This document shows, in pieces, positions 62,001 through 64,000 of a stretch of 64,000 nt of DNA. Source of the DNA: Branchiostoma lanceolatum (lineage: Eukaryota > Chordata > Leptocardii > Amphioxiformes > Branchiostomatidae); the NCBI RefSeq assembly GCF_035083965.1, contig NC_089726.1, positions 12,219,501 through 12,283,500 on the forward strand. The letters run 5' to 3'. The first letter of the stretch is position 1. Each line of letters starts with the position of its first letter. The position numbers and the translations under genes are program-made. The notes under the pieces were generated by a model that saw nothing but the letters and a program-made list of their open reading frames with translations, was not told where the DNA came from and searched no databases.

Positions 62001-64000
62001 CAAACCCAAATAAGATAGAATTTAGTGTTAATATTTAGACTAGAAAAGTCACATGCTGTTTTGTTATATATTGTCTGTCCGTCCTTTCATGTTAACGTTA
62101 CATGTACTCGCAATAAGCCTACGGGCAAGAACTTGCAATAAACTTAAACTGTATAAAAATGTAATGAACCAGAAGTATTGTTCTCCAGTGCGTTGACCCC
62201 ACATTTGAACTACAGGATCGCTTACCAAGTATAAGCAAAAGCCACTTTGATATCGTTGGCGTTTCCAAAGGTTTTGTTTAAACCCCCACAATCTTGCTTT
62301 TCAGCCCATCTTTGTGCCACCCCGGTGGAGCTAGTTTTGGAAACAAAATGCTGTATATTTTTCCGACTCAACAGGAAATTCCATGAAGTTTTCGTTCAGT
62401 GTTATTATGCAACATATACATTTCAATTCGCAGACGAGTCAACCAACCCAAAAGTCGATAGTTGAAGTAACTTTGCCGAGAGTAAAACGGTCCATGCGCA
62501 GCCGAGTGATGTCCATCGACTTTTCCCGCCATGGCAGCCAAGTGCGTGTCGTGCGGGCCGCCCGAGTGGTTCAACAATGGCGACCTTCTTACCTCACCGC
62601 CTTTCAACACGAGCCACTGATGTCCCCTAAACATGAGCATGTGCCACATTTCTACGGTACAACAAACACAAAAACACGCCGTTTTCCGCCTCTAAACAAA
62701 CTCTCTCTGGTGTGGTATGGCCTCCTTTATCCTACCCCAAAGGCTGTATTCTTCCAGCCCGGCGGTGGCATGTTGCCGCCCGTCACCTAAGCCTCAGGGT
62801 TTCTCAGCTCTCTGAATGGTGATGTTTCTTTTGCCTTGACCTTGGGGAATATCTTGACCTTGACAGACTATTTTTGATGCTTTCTAAAAACAAAGCTTCT
62901 TCCGCCCTACAATGACCTAAGACTTTGAAAGGGGAGAGGGATATCTTCGCGTCAACATTGTAACGTTACGTGTAGGTTGTTTTTGACGAATTGAATGCAC
63001 TGTAATCTTTGTATGTCAAATTTATACGGTGCGAAACCGATTACAAGTTCTATTCTTATTCGCAAAATATAAGGATTTGGACAGACAAGGCTTTGGTTTT
63101 GCTGTCCGTCAATTCCTTAGGTCCATTTTATGTCACAAATCACCAACCGGTCTCCAATGTTCGAAGTAAGAAACTGGATTGGACGGACATTTTCTGGATG
63201 ACTTTACTTGACTTTATAGTTTGAAGTTCGTTAGCAATGCCAGTTTCGGGTAGAGCTCTTTTCATATCCAATTAATACAATTACGTAAAACTTTGTCATC
63301 ATTATATTCCATTTTTTGAAGTCTCAGGTAAAACGAATGCAGCAGCCATGTAGGTCCGTTTCAAAGAACCACCAAAGAAGAATGTCAACATGGAAGACCA
63401 CTTTGTCGCTAGTTCGAATCACATTTCTCTCTCGAAGCCGCAAAGGCCGCTCTACAGGCATCATATCACAGGGCTTAAACAGTCTCCATATATCCAAATA
63501 AACACCATTGTGGAAAAAACATGAGCGCAAAAATATCCACTTAGCGACCTTAAACAAACAGGTCAGCCCACGGTATGCACGGGGCCAGGTGAGCCCGCGG
63601 GAGGGCACATTCTGCAGGAAAGGTGAGAGGGCGTCCGTACGTGTCGGCAGGTGAGGTATGTCAGGTGGGGAGGGGGGCCGACTCTCTTCTGTCAACAGCT
63701 GTCAAGTCAGGAGGAGCGGAACAGTGAGTGAAGAATTGAATGACAGGTGGAGAACAATGAATGGGGGAACGGTTGACGGGCCGAGGGAAGAGGATTACCG
63801 AGAGCAAACGTTTTGGCATTAGTTGTAGGATGTAGGATGCATCCTTACAAGCTTAATCAAACAGCAAAATGAAAATAAATGAAATAAAATGTCATTTATA
63901 TATACATTTGGATGGACGACTTAAACGTTTAAGTAGCCTTAGATGGACACCTGTGCACTGAGCTTTAAAAATTACCCTTTCCTTCAGCTTTTTCCGTACT
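59048..64000. other. Region without a convincing gene
   Basis: Apart from the LINE-like fragment at 61595-62038 I could not support a gene. Open frames reach about 147 codons. A GC-richer part around 62490-62600 contains a short frame starting MAAKCVSCGPPEW without a good splice donor. GC-rich, purine-rich sequence at 63560-63800 shows no gene. A small palindrome GAGGCGTGATAACATCACAC is at about 61028. Confidence 0.45.
61595..62038 (+). pseudogene. Probable LINE (non-LTR retrotransposon) C-terminal remnant
   Basis: The open frame includes VEDETHFISSCPFYDQERKA at about residues 69-88. The pattern VEDExHFxxxCPxY is typical of the end of reverse-transcriptase proteins of animal LINEs, after the RT domain. 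No RT core was seen upstream, and the residues before it do not fit. The frame is therefore a relic or chance extension, not an intact gene. Confidence 0.45.

Noticed and set aside
62531-62620. Short frame starting MAAKCVSCGPPEWFNNGDLL in GC-rich DNA, a possible first exon of another gene
   Set aside because: It stops after 29 codons, has no good GT donor in a sensible place, and no following exon in the window matches it.

Overview
The window looks like invertebrate chordate DNA, most likely from an amphioxus (cephalochordate). Every confident gene is a split eukaryotic gene with GT-AG introns and a clear animal family: Wnt7, pancreatic-type M14 carboxypeptidases, the U3 snoRNP protein RRP9, a C2H2 zinc-finger protein and PARP3. 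Introns are moderate to large and crowded with short inverted-repeat elements, microsatellites and minisatellites. The species is inferred from gene content and style; no search was run.

Layout. 1-22.9 kb: a Wnt7 gene on the + strand. It has four shared coding exons (14968-22518) and two candidate first coding exons, at 1754-1818 and 12715-12797. Both are in the same splice phase, so the gene may make two Wnt7 precursors that differ only in the signal peptide. 24.8-36.2 kb: two complete 12-exon procarboxypeptidase genes on the - strand, head to tail, with the same exon boundaries throughout (a tandem duplication). 36.2-39.2 kb: intergenic DNA dominated by nested palindromes. 39.3-46.8 kb: RRP9 on the - strand in 14 exons, with a SINE and two inverted-repeat elements in its introns. 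48.7-49.5 kb: a C2H2 zinc-finger gene on the - strand. 51.4-56.7 kb: PARP3 on the + strand in 10 coding exons, with an N-terminal SAP-like segment. 56.9-58.3 kb: a tandem array of about 127-bp units. 58.3-64 kb: no convincing gene; it holds a tiny transposon-like hairpin with a perfect 9-bp target duplication and a probable LINE remnant.

How the genes relate. The genes do not form one pathway. Wnt7 is a secreted developmental signal, the carboxypeptidases are secreted digestive-type zymogens, RRP9 acts in nucleolar 18S rRNA processing, and PARP3 acts in the DNA-damage response. RRP9 and PARP3 are divergently arranged neighbours. From memory the same divergent pair is adjacent on human 3p21.2, so this is probably ancient microsynteny interrupted here by the zinc-finger gene.

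Exon coordinates were worked out by hand from splice sites, reading phase and family resemblance. For all five fully modelled genes the summed coding length is an exact multiple of three and ends in a stop, which is good internal support.
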